A stretch of DNA of 6,013 bases from Methanolobus sp. UBA118 (lineage in GTDB: Archaea; Halobacteriota; Methanosarcinia; Methanosarcinales; Methanosarcinaceae). Under the pieces are notes generated by a model. That model was not told the DNA's origin, did no database searches, and was given only the letters and a program-made list of their open reading frames with translations. The stretch spans positions 1 through 6,013 of the forward strand of contig DACO01000107.1 in NCBI GenBank assembly GCA_002508635.1, read 5' to 3'. Both the position numbers and the translations under genes were made by a program. Numbering within the stretch: position 1 is the first letter of the stretch; each line of letters starts with the position of its first letter. This document shows, one piece after another, positions 1-5,010 of this stretch.

Positions 1-1374
1 AATGAGGCCATGCTGACCGGTGAATCCATGCCTGTTACAAAAAGCGAGGGAGACGAGGTTATCGGCGGTTCGGTCAATGAACAGGGTTCTGTCGAGGTAG
101 AGGTCAGAAAAACAGGAAAGGACACCTACCTCAACCAGGTAATAGATCTTGTCCGCAATGCACAGGAAAGCAGGTCAAAGACACAGGATCTGGCAAACAG
201 GGCGGCTCTGATACTTACTGTAATTGCCCTGAGTGTGGGTGCGATCACACTTGCTGCCTGGCTGTATTTCGGTAGTGAGTTTGTTTTTGCACTTGAGAGG
301 GCTGTTACTGTAATGGTGATCACATGTCCTCATGCCCTTGGACTGGCCATTCCGCTTGTGGTTGCGGTATCCACATCCCTGGCTGCCAACTCAGGTTTGC
401 TCATCAGGGACAGGCAGGCCTTCGAAAGAGCAAGGAACGTACAGGCAATTGTGTTTGACAAGACCGGTACGCTTACCCAGGGTAAGTTCGGTGTGACAGA
501 TGTGGTTTCACTTACCGATATAGAGGAGGATGAGGTACTGGCCCTCTCAGCATCACTTGAATCAAATTCAGCCCACCCTCTTGCAGTGGGAATTGTCAGC
601 AGTGCAAAGGGGAAAGACCTCGATATCACAGGTCCCGATGAATTCAACTCCATGCCCGGGAAGGGTATAGAAGGTGTTGTAAATGGCAGGAAACTGAAAG
701 TTGTCAGTCCGGGATACCTGAGGGAGAATGGGATTACTGTTACGGATGACGAGGTTGAAAGAATTGAAGAGAAGGGTAAAACCGTTGTTTTCCTACTGGA
801 AGACGATAAACCCGTGGGAGCTCTCGGACTTGCTGATATAGTCAGAAACGAGTCAAAGGAGGCTATTGCAAATCTCAAGTCCATGGATATCAAATGCATG
901 ATGCTCACAGGGGACAATGAGTTCGTAGCCCGACAGGTCTCGGAAGAGCTGGGTCTGGATGAGTATTTCGCGGGTGTGCTGCCACATCAGAAAGCTGAGA
1001 CTATAAAGGATGTACAGAAGGATTATGTTGTGGCAATGGTGGGTGATGGTGTTAACGATGCTCCGGCACTGGTACAGGCGGACGTTGGAATTGCTATTGG
1101 TGCAGGTACCGATGTCGCAGTGGAGAGTGCGGATATCGTGCTGGTTAAGAATGATCCCCGGAATGTAACGGATATTATCATGCTTTCAGGTAACACCTAT
1201 TCAAAGATGGTACAGAACCTGATCTGGGCAACGGGCTATAATGCTTTTGCAATCCCGCTGGCTGCAGGTGTGCTTTTCAGCTACGGTATCCTGCTTTCAC
1301 CTGCTGCCGGGGCGTTGCTGATGAGTCTGAGCACTGTGATCGTGGCAATCAACGCGAAGACTCTCAAAATGTGA
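1..1374 (+). CDS. copB: CopB-like heavy-metal (copper) P1B-type ATPase, 3' part
   Basis: The reading frame is open from base 1, so this is the C-terminal 457 residues of a longer gene; the family usually has about 650-750, and the N-terminus plus the first membrane helices are missing. In order it shows the actuator-domain TGES (6-9), membrane helices at about 68-91 and 94-130 with the CPH metal motif (109-111), the phosphorylation site DKTGTLT (Asp153), the heavy-metal HP dipeptide (192-193), TGDN (303-306), GDGVNDAP (348-355) and two final helices. CPH with N406-x6-YN(413-414)-x4-P419 and P434-x6-MSLST (441-445) is the P1B-3/CopB signature, known for ATP-driven copper export across the cytoplasmic membrane. 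All catalytic motifs are intact. The metal is inferred from the motifs; other soft metals cannot be excluded. A copper-family cytochrome-like context follows downstream on the same strand. Confidence 0.96.
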   Translation, partial: NEAMLTGESMPVTKSEGDEVIGGSVNEQGSVEVEVRKTGKDTYLNQVIDLVRNAQESRSKTQDLANRAALILTVIALSVGAITLAAWLYFGSEFVFALERAVTVMVITCPHALGLAIPLVVAVSTSLAANSGLLIRDRQAFERARNVQAIVFDKTGTLTQGKFGVTDVVSLTDIEEDEVLALSASLESNSAHPLAVGIVSSAKGKDLDITGPDEFNSMPGKGIEGVVNGRKLKVVSPGYLRENGITVTDDEVERIEEKGKTVVFLLEDDKPVGALGLADIVRNESKEAIANLKSMDIKCMMLTGDNEFVARQVSEELGLDEYFAGVLPHQKAETIKDVQKDYVVAMVGDGVNDAPALVQADVGIAIGAGTDVAVESADIVLVKNDPRNVTDIIMLSGNTYSKMVQNLIWATGYNAFAIPLAAGVLFSYGILLSPAAGALLMSLSTVIVAINAKTLKM

Positions 1375-1383
1375 ACTACACAT

Positions 1384-1411
1384 ACCGCCGGACATCCTGT
1401 TTCCCGGCGGT
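1384..1411 (+). terminator. GC-rich hairpin after the ATPase gene
   Basis: An 8-bp perfect stem (ACCGCCGG at 1384-1391 pairing with CCGGCGGT at 1404-1411) with a 12-nt loop lies 9 nt after the ATPase stop codon. It is followed by A-rich rather than T-rich sequence, so it is not a classical oligo-T terminator. It may be a 3'-end stabiliser or a partial terminator before the promoter that follows. Confidence 0.4.
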
Positions 1412-1417
1412 CAAAAA

Positions 1418-1427
1418 TTATATTTAA
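1418..1427 (+). promoter_or_regulatory. TATA-box promoter for the small membrane protein and cytochrome c genes
   Basis: TTATATTTAA is preceded by an A-rich stretch and lies just after the hairpin. Archaeal transcription would be expected to start about 25-30 nt further on, near 1448, leaving a leader of about 40 nt before the ATG at 1488. No comparable TATA box is seen in the 46-nt gap before the cytochrome gene, which suggests one transcript for both genes. The call rests on sequence only. Confidence 0.42.
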
Positions 1428-1487
1428 GATAAAGAGTAACAATCCATATGGGAGATCTTTTAGGTCAGATTCAGGGGAGATTAAGTT

Positions 1488-1661
1488 ATGCTTCAGATGT
1501 TAATACAGGGATGGTTGATCGGTAAACTTATGAAACTGCCAATGTGGCTGCTTATTATAATTGGTGCAATTTTCATTTTCCGGAGAGTTATGTCCGGATC
1601 TGAGAGTACGGGAACAGGTAGTATAGAGCCTGTGGAACCTGTCAGCCAGCTTCAGTATTGA
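1488..1661 (+). CDS. small single-span membrane protein, 57 aa
   Basis: Unrecognised small gene. The ATG at 1488 is preceded by a good ribosome-binding site (GGGGAGA at 1473-1479, about 8 nt upstream), and a TATA box lies at 1418-1427. The protein has an amphipathic start, one strongly hydrophobic helix at about residues 17-31 (core LPMWLLIIIGAIFIF), two Arg just after it (32-33), and a polar Ser/Gly/Thr/Glu/Pro tail. The Arg pair suggests the tail lies on the cytoplasmic side. There is no Cys or His, so metal binding through those residues is unlikely, although five Met occur. It sits between the copper ATPase and the cytochrome c, ending 46 nt before the latter. It may be an assembly or modulatory subunit for one of them; that is inference. 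The start is fairly secure; reality as a gene is probable but unproven. Confidence 0.6.
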   Translation: MLQMLIQGWLIGKLMKLPMWLLIIIGAIFIFRRVMSGSESTGTGSIEPVEPVSQLQY

Positions 1662-1707
1662 ATAAGTGTGTCCGCAAAAGAAGCAATGATACAAAAACCA
1701 TGGTGAT

Positions 1708-2229
1708 ATGATAAAAATATCCCTTTTAATGGTTTTTCTTTTTTTTGTAATGCTTTCAGTAGCACTTTTGTATGTTACCTTTGTTCCGGAATATGTAGCC
1801 GACTTGAAGGGTCCGGAAGGATATGACCTCTCTTATGAAGATGAAAAGCATAAGTATCGGTCCTTTAGTTCTAACGGAGAGGAGATCTATTATACGGGTA
1901 TTAACGAATCAGGTGACCTTATAGATACCAGTGGTGATGCACACTGGATCTATATGTACGGGGGAGGCTGTGTGAACTGCCATGGAACAGATGGAAGAGG
2001 CGGAATACCGATAATGATGGGAAATATAATGTCACCTGACATCAGGTACAGTACGCTGAGTTCGGGCGAACACCATATGAATCATGTACCATACGATGAA
2101 GAAACCCTCAAAATAGCCATTACAGAAGGTATTGATTCGGAAGGCCTTCCGCTTGATCTGAATATGCCACGCTGGGAAATGACCGATGAGGACCTTGATG
2201 ACCTGATAGGTTATCTTAAAGATCTGTAA
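1708..2229 (+). CDS. membrane-anchored monoheme c-type cytochrome, 173 aa
   Basis: A hydrophobic N-terminal helix (about residues 3-25) should anchor the protein with its soluble domain outside the cytoplasmic membrane. CVNCH at 88-92 is the single covalent haem-c site with His92 as proximal ligand. The C-terminal MPRW, with Met153 as likely second ligand, and the final helix ending in IGYLKDL are typical of class I cytochrome c. Between them lies a His/Met-rich patch, HHMNH (122-126), plus MMGN/IM residues, which could bind metal. The ATG follows GGTGAT directly; an in-frame stop at 1687-1689 limits any longer start. Class I monoheme cytochromes are small electron carriers; which partner this one serves is unknown. 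Its position downstream of a copper ATPase and a small membrane protein suggests a role in copper handling or redox defence, by inference. Haem attachment needs a Ccm system encoded elsewhere. Confidence 0.93.
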   Translation: MIKISLLMVFLFFVMLSVALLYVTFVPEYVADLKGPEGYDLSYEDEKHKYRSFSSNGEEIYYTGINESGDLIDTSGDAHWIYMYGGGCVNCHGTDGRGGIPIMMGNIMSPDIRYSTLSSGEHHMNHVPYDEETLKIAITEGIDSEGLPLDLNMPRWEMTDEDLDDLIGYLKDL

Positions 2230-2253
2230 TTTTTTTATAATTTTTATCATTTT
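2230..2253 (+). terminator. oligo-T transcription terminator after cytochrome c
   Basis: Directly after the stop codon come a run of seven T (2230-2236), one of five (2241-2245) and one of four (2250-2253). Successive T-runs on the coding strand are the usual archaeal termination signal; no hairpin is needed or seen. Confidence 0.6.
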
Positions 2254-2297
2254 ATACCTGTCTTTGAATCGTTTAAGCGGTTGCCCATAAAGTGCCG

Positions 2298-2357
2298 TAC
2301 TTTGTGGTCAAATCACTTACTTTTTAGTCAAGTAGTTTACTTTATGGTCAAACTGTA
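2298..2357 (+). repeat. three tandem 20-bp imperfect palindromes (operator-like array)
   Basis: TAC recurs at exactly 20-base spacing (2298, 2318, 2338) and each unit has the form TACTTT-N-T-R-GTCAA. Each is roughly an inverted repeat, (T)TAC-N6-GTCAA. In unit 2 the arms read ACTT-AC / GTCAAGT and in unit 3 AGTTT-AC / GTCAAACT, so the flanking bases change together and keep the dyad. A fourth copy (TTGAC-N6-GTCAA) lies at 3329-3344. The one-helical-turn-multiple spacing fits a cooperative DNA-binding protein. The array lies about 110 nt upstream of the TATA box of the 251-aa gene. Confidence 0.6.
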
Positions 2358-2400
2358 CATCGGCATCTTGTTATGAATTAAACTATGCATCTAGATCGAT

Positions 2401-2436
2401 ATTTTGTATAATTGTCATGCTCACTGAGCACAAAAT
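2401..2436. repeat. nested inverted repeat in the AT-rich upstream region
   Basis: ATTTTGT (2401-2407) pairs with ACAAAAT (2430-2436), and inside it TGCTC (2418-2422) pairs with GAGCA (2426-2430). The two arms share base 2430, so they cannot both form fully. It may be a protein-binding dyad or chance in AT-rich DNA; no gene is seen in 2254-2463. Confidence 0.25.
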
Positions 2437-2463
2437 GATTAAATAGTGTTATCATAGTTAGGA

Positions 2464-2485
2464 AATTTTATATATTTATAAAATT
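2464..2485 (+). promoter_or_regulatory. palindromic TATA promoter of the 251-aa gene
   Basis: AATTTTATA (2464-2472) and TATAAAATT (2477-2485) form a perfect 9-bp inverted repeat with a TATT centre. It contains a strong TATA element. Transcription should start near 2495-2500, only about 10 nt before the ATG at 2508, giving a near-leaderless mRNA. A symmetric TATA box can load the machinery in either direction, but only the + strand has a gene next to it. Confidence 0.55.
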
Positions 2486-2507
2486 ATATGTGCTGTATGG
2501 GTGTTCC

Positions 2508-3263
2508 ATGAATAAAATTCATAAGGTTGTTTTTGGCATTTTCATAATCATAACTTTAGTGTTGCTCTTGCAGTATATTTTAATATTTGGTAGTTTGATC
2601 TTTTTGGGTATTGCAGAAACTGTGCAGGATAGTATGGATTGGGAGTATTATGGAGATGACGTTAAAAGCAACTACATGTACAGTCTTGAACTTCATGTAT
2701 CATCTACTCCTGGCATTAGGACTGCAATAGATAATGTGGTGATATACATTCCAGTAGTTTCAGGAAAAGATAATTTGTCAGTAAGTGAATCTTTTATTGC
2801 TGATGTGAAACAAGGCAATGCCTATACTGGAAAATGGGATTCTCACTTTGTGGAAACACCCAATGGTACCATGATAGCTGTTGAAAACGTAAAGCCAATA
2901 ATGGTCAGTGAAGAAAGGAATATTGTGCTCGACACTTATTATGAAACAGATTATATTATCGATACTCTTGAACCCATAGAGAATGCTTTAATTCTACCAA
3001 TTAACTCAGATAATCCTTCAAAATCATTTTCTAACATTTATGTGAAATATGATATTAGTGAAGAAGAGGCTAAAGTTGATTTTAATTTAAGAGTGAGCGG
3101 AACTAATACCTGGTACAACGCACGTAGACAAGATTCTTACTCGCAATATTGCTATCTTACTTTGATAGGTTCTCAGGACGGCTGGTTTAAAGCAGACAAT
3201 ATTATATCCACTGGGAATGGTAGATATCCAGAGATTCGGGAAATTAGAAGTTCGGAATCATAA
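2508..3263 (+). CDS. hypothetical membrane-anchored protein, 251 aa
   Basis: I do not recognise this family. The ATG at 2508 is preferred to an in-frame GTG at 2490, which would lie upstream of the expected transcription start from the TATA palindrome at 2464-2485. A lysine-containing N-terminus leads into about 30 hydrophobic residues (about 7-36), either one long helix or two short ones. The rest is polar and acidic, with a probable beta-rich stretch around VVIYIPV, an aromatic-rich section near WYNARR and no CxxC or nucleotide-binding motif. This suggests a cell-surface domain tethered to the membrane. Codons are clearly more AT-rich than in the ATPase or regulator genes. It stands alone: no neighbour within 250 nt upstream, and operator-like repeats lie on both sides. 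Recent acquisition is possible but not shown. Confidence 0.82.
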   Translation: MNKIHKVVFGIFIIITLVLLLQYILIFGSLIFLGIAETVQDSMDWEYYGDDVKSNYMYSLELHVSSTPGIRTAIDNVVIYIPVVSGKDNLSVSESFIADVKQGNAYTGKWDSHFVETPNGTMIAVENVKPIMVSEERNIVLDTYYETDYIIDTLEPIENALILPINSDNPSKSFSNIYVKYDISEEEAKVDFNLRVSGTNTWYNARRQDSYSQYCYLTLIGSQDGWFKADNIISTGNGRYPEIREIRSSES

Positions 3264-3309
3264 TTCCAGTTCCAAATGCTGAAATTTGATCACTTTAAGG
3301 AATCAATAG

Positions 3310-3367
3310 CAATATGTGATATTGTTACTTGACTTTATGGTCAAACCTCTTTTAAGCAAAAGCTTAA
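3310..3367. promoter_or_regulatory. three consecutive inverted repeats upstream of a TATA box
   Basis: CAATAT-GTG-ATATTG (3310-3324), TTGAC-N6-GTCAA (3329-3344) and TTAAGC-AAAA-GCTTAA (3352-3367) are each perfect and follow at intervals of about 20 bases. The middle one contains ACTTTATGGTCAAAC (3332-3346), identical over 15 bases to 2339-2353. The third overlaps the TATA box at 3364-3374, where a bound protein would block transcription. The first could alternatively act as a 3' hairpin for the 251-aa gene, which ends 46 nt before it. Confidence 0.45.
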
Positions 3368-3374
3368 TATATTT
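3364..3374 (+). promoter_or_regulatory. TATA box before the 67-aa ORF
   Basis: TTAATATATTT with an A-rich, BRE-like stretch just upstream (AAAAGC at 3358-3363). The expected start is about 3393-3400, which places the ribosome-binding site GGCGGTGA (3403-3410) and the ATG at 3416 in a short leader. Confidence 0.42.
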
Positions 3375-3415
3375 TGACATCAGAATACGGATGCCGATTA
3401 ACGGCGGTGAAATGT

Positions 3416-3619
3416 ATGAACTTTGAAGTCAAAATGAGATATATGATAATAAACCTGAACCATTTCAGGCGATGTATGCTTAGCAGAGTACGCTATCATC
3501 TATCTTCAAAAGGCAAAAAACAGAATTCATCTGCTATCTTTTGCGTAGACCGGTCAGGAGTTCTCCATCCGGAGGACAGAAACTCCATGACATTCTCTCT
3601 TAAAAAAGTATTACAATAA
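3416..3619 (+). CDS. possible small basic protein, 67 aa, unknown
   Basis: Weakly supported gene. In its favour are a TATA box at 3364-3374, the ribosome-binding site GGCGGTGA 5 nt before the ATG, and an open frame of 67 codons ending in TAA. An in-frame TTG at 3374 would extend it but lies inside the TATA region. Against it, the protein is a mixed basic sequence (many Arg, Lys, Ser) with no hydrophobic core pattern, motif or family that I recognise, and the length could occur by chance. Three Cys are scattered without a motif. It ends 15 nt before the convergent DUF6951 gene. The transcript might instead be a non-coding RNA or the remnant of a longer gene. Confidence 0.33.
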   Translation: MNFEVKMRYMIINLNHFRRCMLSRVRYHLSSKGKKQNSSAIFCVDRSGVLHPEDRNSMTFSLKKVLQ

Positions 3620-3634
3620 ACCTTAAAAGCAATA

Positions 3635-3958
3635 TCAGAGTTCATCGAAATCGATGCTGATATTGCCTACCTTCTTTGCCAGGTTCTTTGAGATCATTCC
3701 TGTCTCAAACCTGCATACATGCAGAATGCCTGAGGGCACGATACAACCTGGTGTACATTGTTCTTCTTTTGCCCTGTCCAGAATGTAGTTATCCTTTATG
3801 TCCATGGTTTCCATCATGGGTATTTCCATATGTGACATCTTTTGTATTTTGGGACAGGTTGTTTCAATATCCACGATTATGTTCTTACCATCCAGGTCTC
3901 CTGTGATCTTATGTGTGAAACCACAGATAGCCGAGTTTACTTTGACAGTTGTTGGCAT
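3635..3958 (-). CDS. DUF6951 family protein, 107 aa (second of a tandem pair)
   Basis: Family landmarks are AICGF (10-14), IETTCPKIQKM (31-41) and CIVPSGIL (72-79), matching the GICGF, DCP and CPVPS blocks that I know from DUF6951, a family of roughly 100-residue archaeal and bacterial proteins without a known function. Cysteines lie at 12, 35, 68, 72 and 82; the C-x3-C at 68-72 together with Cys12 and Cys35 could form a metal or disulfide site, which is inference. No signal peptide or membrane helix is present, so it should be cytoplasmic. The ATG at 3958 has GGGAT 4 nt upstream and follows the stop codon of its paralogue by only 11 nt, so the two are almost certainly one mRNA. By hand alignment it is about 58% identical to that paralogue, with one extra residue between its Cys68 and Cys72. 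Confidence 0.9.
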   Translation of the reverse strand: MPTTVKVNSAICGFTHKITGDLDGKNIIVDIETTCPKIQKMSHMEIPMMETMDIKDNYILDRAKEEQCTPGCIVPSGILHVCRFETGMISKNLAKKVGNISIDFDEL

Positions 3959-3969
3959 CTAATCCCTTT

Positions 3970-4290
3970 TTATTCTTCATTAAATTCAATACTGACTCTT
4001 TCGGATTGCTTGGCCAGGGTTTTGGAAAGCATACCAAGCTCCATTCTGCATACATGCAGTACCCCGGCGGGAACTATGCATGTGGAGCAACAGGCATCTT
4101 TTGCCTGATCCATAACGTAGTTTTCCTTAATATTCAGTGTCTCTTTCTTTGGTATCTCCATATGTGCAAGAGTGGCAACTTTTTTACAGTCCGTATCTAT
4201 GTCAGTAATTATCTTCTTTCCTTCAAGCTGGCCGGTGATCTTATGTTTAAAACCACATATGGCTGAATTGACTGTTACTTCTGATGTCAT
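3970..4290 (-). CDS. DUF6951 family protein, 106 aa (first of a tandem pair)
   Basis: It carries the same landmarks as the next gene: AICGF (10-14), IDTDCKK (31-37), CIVPAGVLHVCR (71-82). Cysteines are at 12, 35, 67, 68, 71 and 81, giving a compact CCSTC cluster where the paralogue has CTPGC, so the putative metal or thiol site differs between the copies. Function is unknown for the family; a soluble cytoplasmic protein is expected. The ATG at 4290 follows a clear ribosome-binding site (GAGGATC, about 5 nt upstream) and a TATA box at about 4323-4331, so this gene leads a two-gene operon. Duplication and divergence of the pair is the simplest reading, with both copies intact and still sharing conserved cores (VNSAICGF, HMEIP, LHVCR). 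Confidence 0.9.
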   Translation of the reverse strand: MTSEVTVNSAICGFKHKITGQLEGKKIITDIDTDCKKVATLAHMEIPKKETLNIKENYVMDQAKDACCSTCIVPAGVLHVCRMELGMLSKTLAKQSERVSIEFNEE

Positions 4291-4322
4291 CTATGATCCT
4301 CTTAAAATGCTTTGATAATAAT

Positions 4323-4331
4323 TCTAATATA
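4323..4331 (-). promoter_or_regulatory. TATA box of the DUF6951 pair
   Basis: On the - strand the sequence reads CTATATTAG. Transcription is expected near 4300, leaving a leader of about 10 nt that just includes the ribosome-binding site at about 4296-4302. This separates the DUF6951 pair from the AhpD-like gene upstream, which has its own terminator. Confidence 0.5.
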
Positions 4332-4414
4332 GATTCATTTGAAGCGGGTAGTTTTAAGAGTTTGCGACTAAATCAGAAATAAGCCGTTTTTCAGCAGTAC
4401 CGTTTGTATGTGGT

Positions 4415-4442
4415 AAAAAAAATGACTGTGTATGATAACACA
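4415..4442 (-). terminator. hairpin plus oligo-T terminator of the AhpD-like gene
   Basis: Reading the - strand, TGTGT-TATCAT-ACACA (4442 to 4427) forms a 5-bp stem. It is followed after 4 nt by eight T (4422 to 4415), 15-40 nt downstream of the stop codon. This fits archaeal oligo-T termination. Confidence 0.6.
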
Positions 4443-4456
4443 ATCCAAACCGGTTA

Positions 4457-4795
4457 TCAGTCCTGATCTTCGTCACCGCAGCAAGTGCAGGATACGTTGC
4501 CTTTAAGGATTTCCTTCCAGTCTCCCAGTACATCATGGGTCCAGCAGTCATCGGCACCTGCAGCTTCTCTCATGGTCAGCGCAAGGATGTATGAGAGCTC
4601 CTTTACAGTTGCACCTGCCTCCAGTGCTCCCTTAAAATGTTTCAGGACACATGGCTTTGACCTGGCTTTGATGGAAAGTGCAAAACAGAGGAACTGGTAT
4701 GTTTTTTCGTCAATCGGTCTTTTCTCGGCGTATAAGCTATCGATCTCATCAAGCTTCTCTGTGAATTCAGGGAAAAATTCTTCAAGCATTCTCAT
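4457..4795 (-). CDS. carboxymuconolactone decarboxylase / AhpD-like protein, 112 aa
   Basis: The ATG at 4795 is chosen because GGAGAG (4801-4806) lies 5 nt upstream and because the family normally begins with a short helix like MLEEFFPEF; a longer frame opens with GTG at 4855. The all-helical CMD fold is recognisable in ALSIKARSKPC...HFKGALEAGATVKELSYIL. AhpD-type enzymes use CxxCxxxH as a thiol-disulfide centre; here it reads S46-K-P-C49-x3-H53, so the first Cys is Ser and classical disulfide exchange at this site is unlikely. Other Cys are at 37, 84 and in the tail CTCC (103-106), which might bind metal or supply a partner thiol. Function therefore cannot be named beyond the fold. The gene is transcribed divergently from an Msr-type regulator and ends at its own terminator before the DUF6951 pair. 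Confidence 0.88.
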   Translation of the reverse strand: MRMLEEFFPEFTEKLDEIDSLYAEKRPIDEKTYQFLCFALSIKARSKPCVLKHFKGALEAGATVKELSYILALTMREAAGADDCWTHDVLGDWKEILKGNVSCTCCGDEDQD

Positions 4796-4869
4796 GTTAT
4801 CTCTCCGGTGTGTTTTGTTTAACACTGTTAACATTTCACTATCGACTGATATCACAGTCGTGGATCTGG

Positions 4870-4885
4870 TTCAAAATATATTGAA
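4870..4885 (-). promoter_or_regulatory. palindromic TATA element before the AhpD-like gene
   Basis: TTCAA (4870-4874) and TTGAA (4881-4885) flank an AATATA core; on the - strand the TATA-like run is CAATATATTTTG. A start near 4850 would give a leader of about 55 nt before the ATG at 4795, and would exclude the GTG at 4855. Confidence 0.42.
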
Positions 4886-4906
4886 ATGCTATATTCATAT
4901 TCGTTG

Positions 4907-4927
4907 ATACCTTTTATTTAAAGGTAT
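4907..4927. repeat. perfect 8-bp inverted repeat in the divergent promoter region
   Basis: ATACCTTT (4907-4914) and AAAGGTAT (4920-4927) flank a TATTT centre. It lies between the two divergent genes, just upstream of the TATA element of the AhpD-like gene, and is bracketed by two direct copies of ATATTCGT (4897-4904 and 4934-4941). It looks like an operator for a dimeric regulator, most simply the neighbouring Msr-type protein (inference). Confidence 0.5.
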
Positions 4928-4980
4928 TGTTGGATATTCGTGGTCAATATCTCTTATAAAAACAAAATACAATATGATCG

Positions 4981-5010
4981 ACATTAAAAATGTTCAGTTT
5001 TCTATAAATA
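4981..5010 (+). promoter_or_regulatory. palindrome and TATA box of the Msr-type regulator gene
   Basis: CTATAAATA (5002-5010) is the best TATA box in the window, with an expected start near 5030 and a leader of about 40 nt. Immediately upstream, ACATT-AAA-AATGT (4981-4993) is a perfect dyad, well placed for autoregulation. A second TATA-like run, CTTATAAAAA, lies at 4953-4962. Confidence 0.55.

Noticed and set aside
330..917. Long open frame (195 codons) on the - strand
   Set aside because: Lies wholly inside the ATPase gene, whose catalytic motifs are all on the + strand. The opposite frame is Ser/Thr/Pro-rich, as expected from antisense codons.
1500..1694. 64-codon - strand frame over the small membrane protein region
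   Set aside because: No ribosome-binding site or promoter seen, and the + strand frame has both plus a sensible membrane helix.
2298..2357. CRISPR array
   Set aside because: The units are directly adjacent and 20 bases long, with no unique spacers between repeats; no cas gene is nearby.
2490..2507. GTG start of the 251-aa gene giving six more residues, including a Cys that might suggest a lipobox
   Set aside because: It precedes the transcription start expected from the TATA palindrome, and the Cys is before rather than after the hydrophobic stretch, so it is not a lipobox.
3496..3645. 49-codon - strand frame starting inside the end of the second DUF6951 gene (ATG overlapping its stop codon)
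   Set aside because: The overlap would allow translational coupling, but there is no ribosome-binding site, no recognisable protein feature, and it competes with the + strand frame at 3416-3619. Kept only as a remote possibility.
3676..4266. Several + strand frames opposite the DUF6951 pair
   Set aside because: They run antisense through two intact conserved genes with good ribosome-binding sites; they appear twice simply because the genes are duplicated.
4796..4855. N-terminal extension of the AhpD-like protein to a GTG at 4855
   Set aside because: The extra 20 residues do not look like the family, the GTG has no ribosome-binding site, and it falls at or before the expected transcription start; the ATG at 4795 has GGAGAG at 5 nt.
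4485..4907. 140-codon + strand frame opposite the AhpD-like gene
   Set aside because: Antisense to a recognisable CMD-fold gene; Ser-rich translation without a motif.
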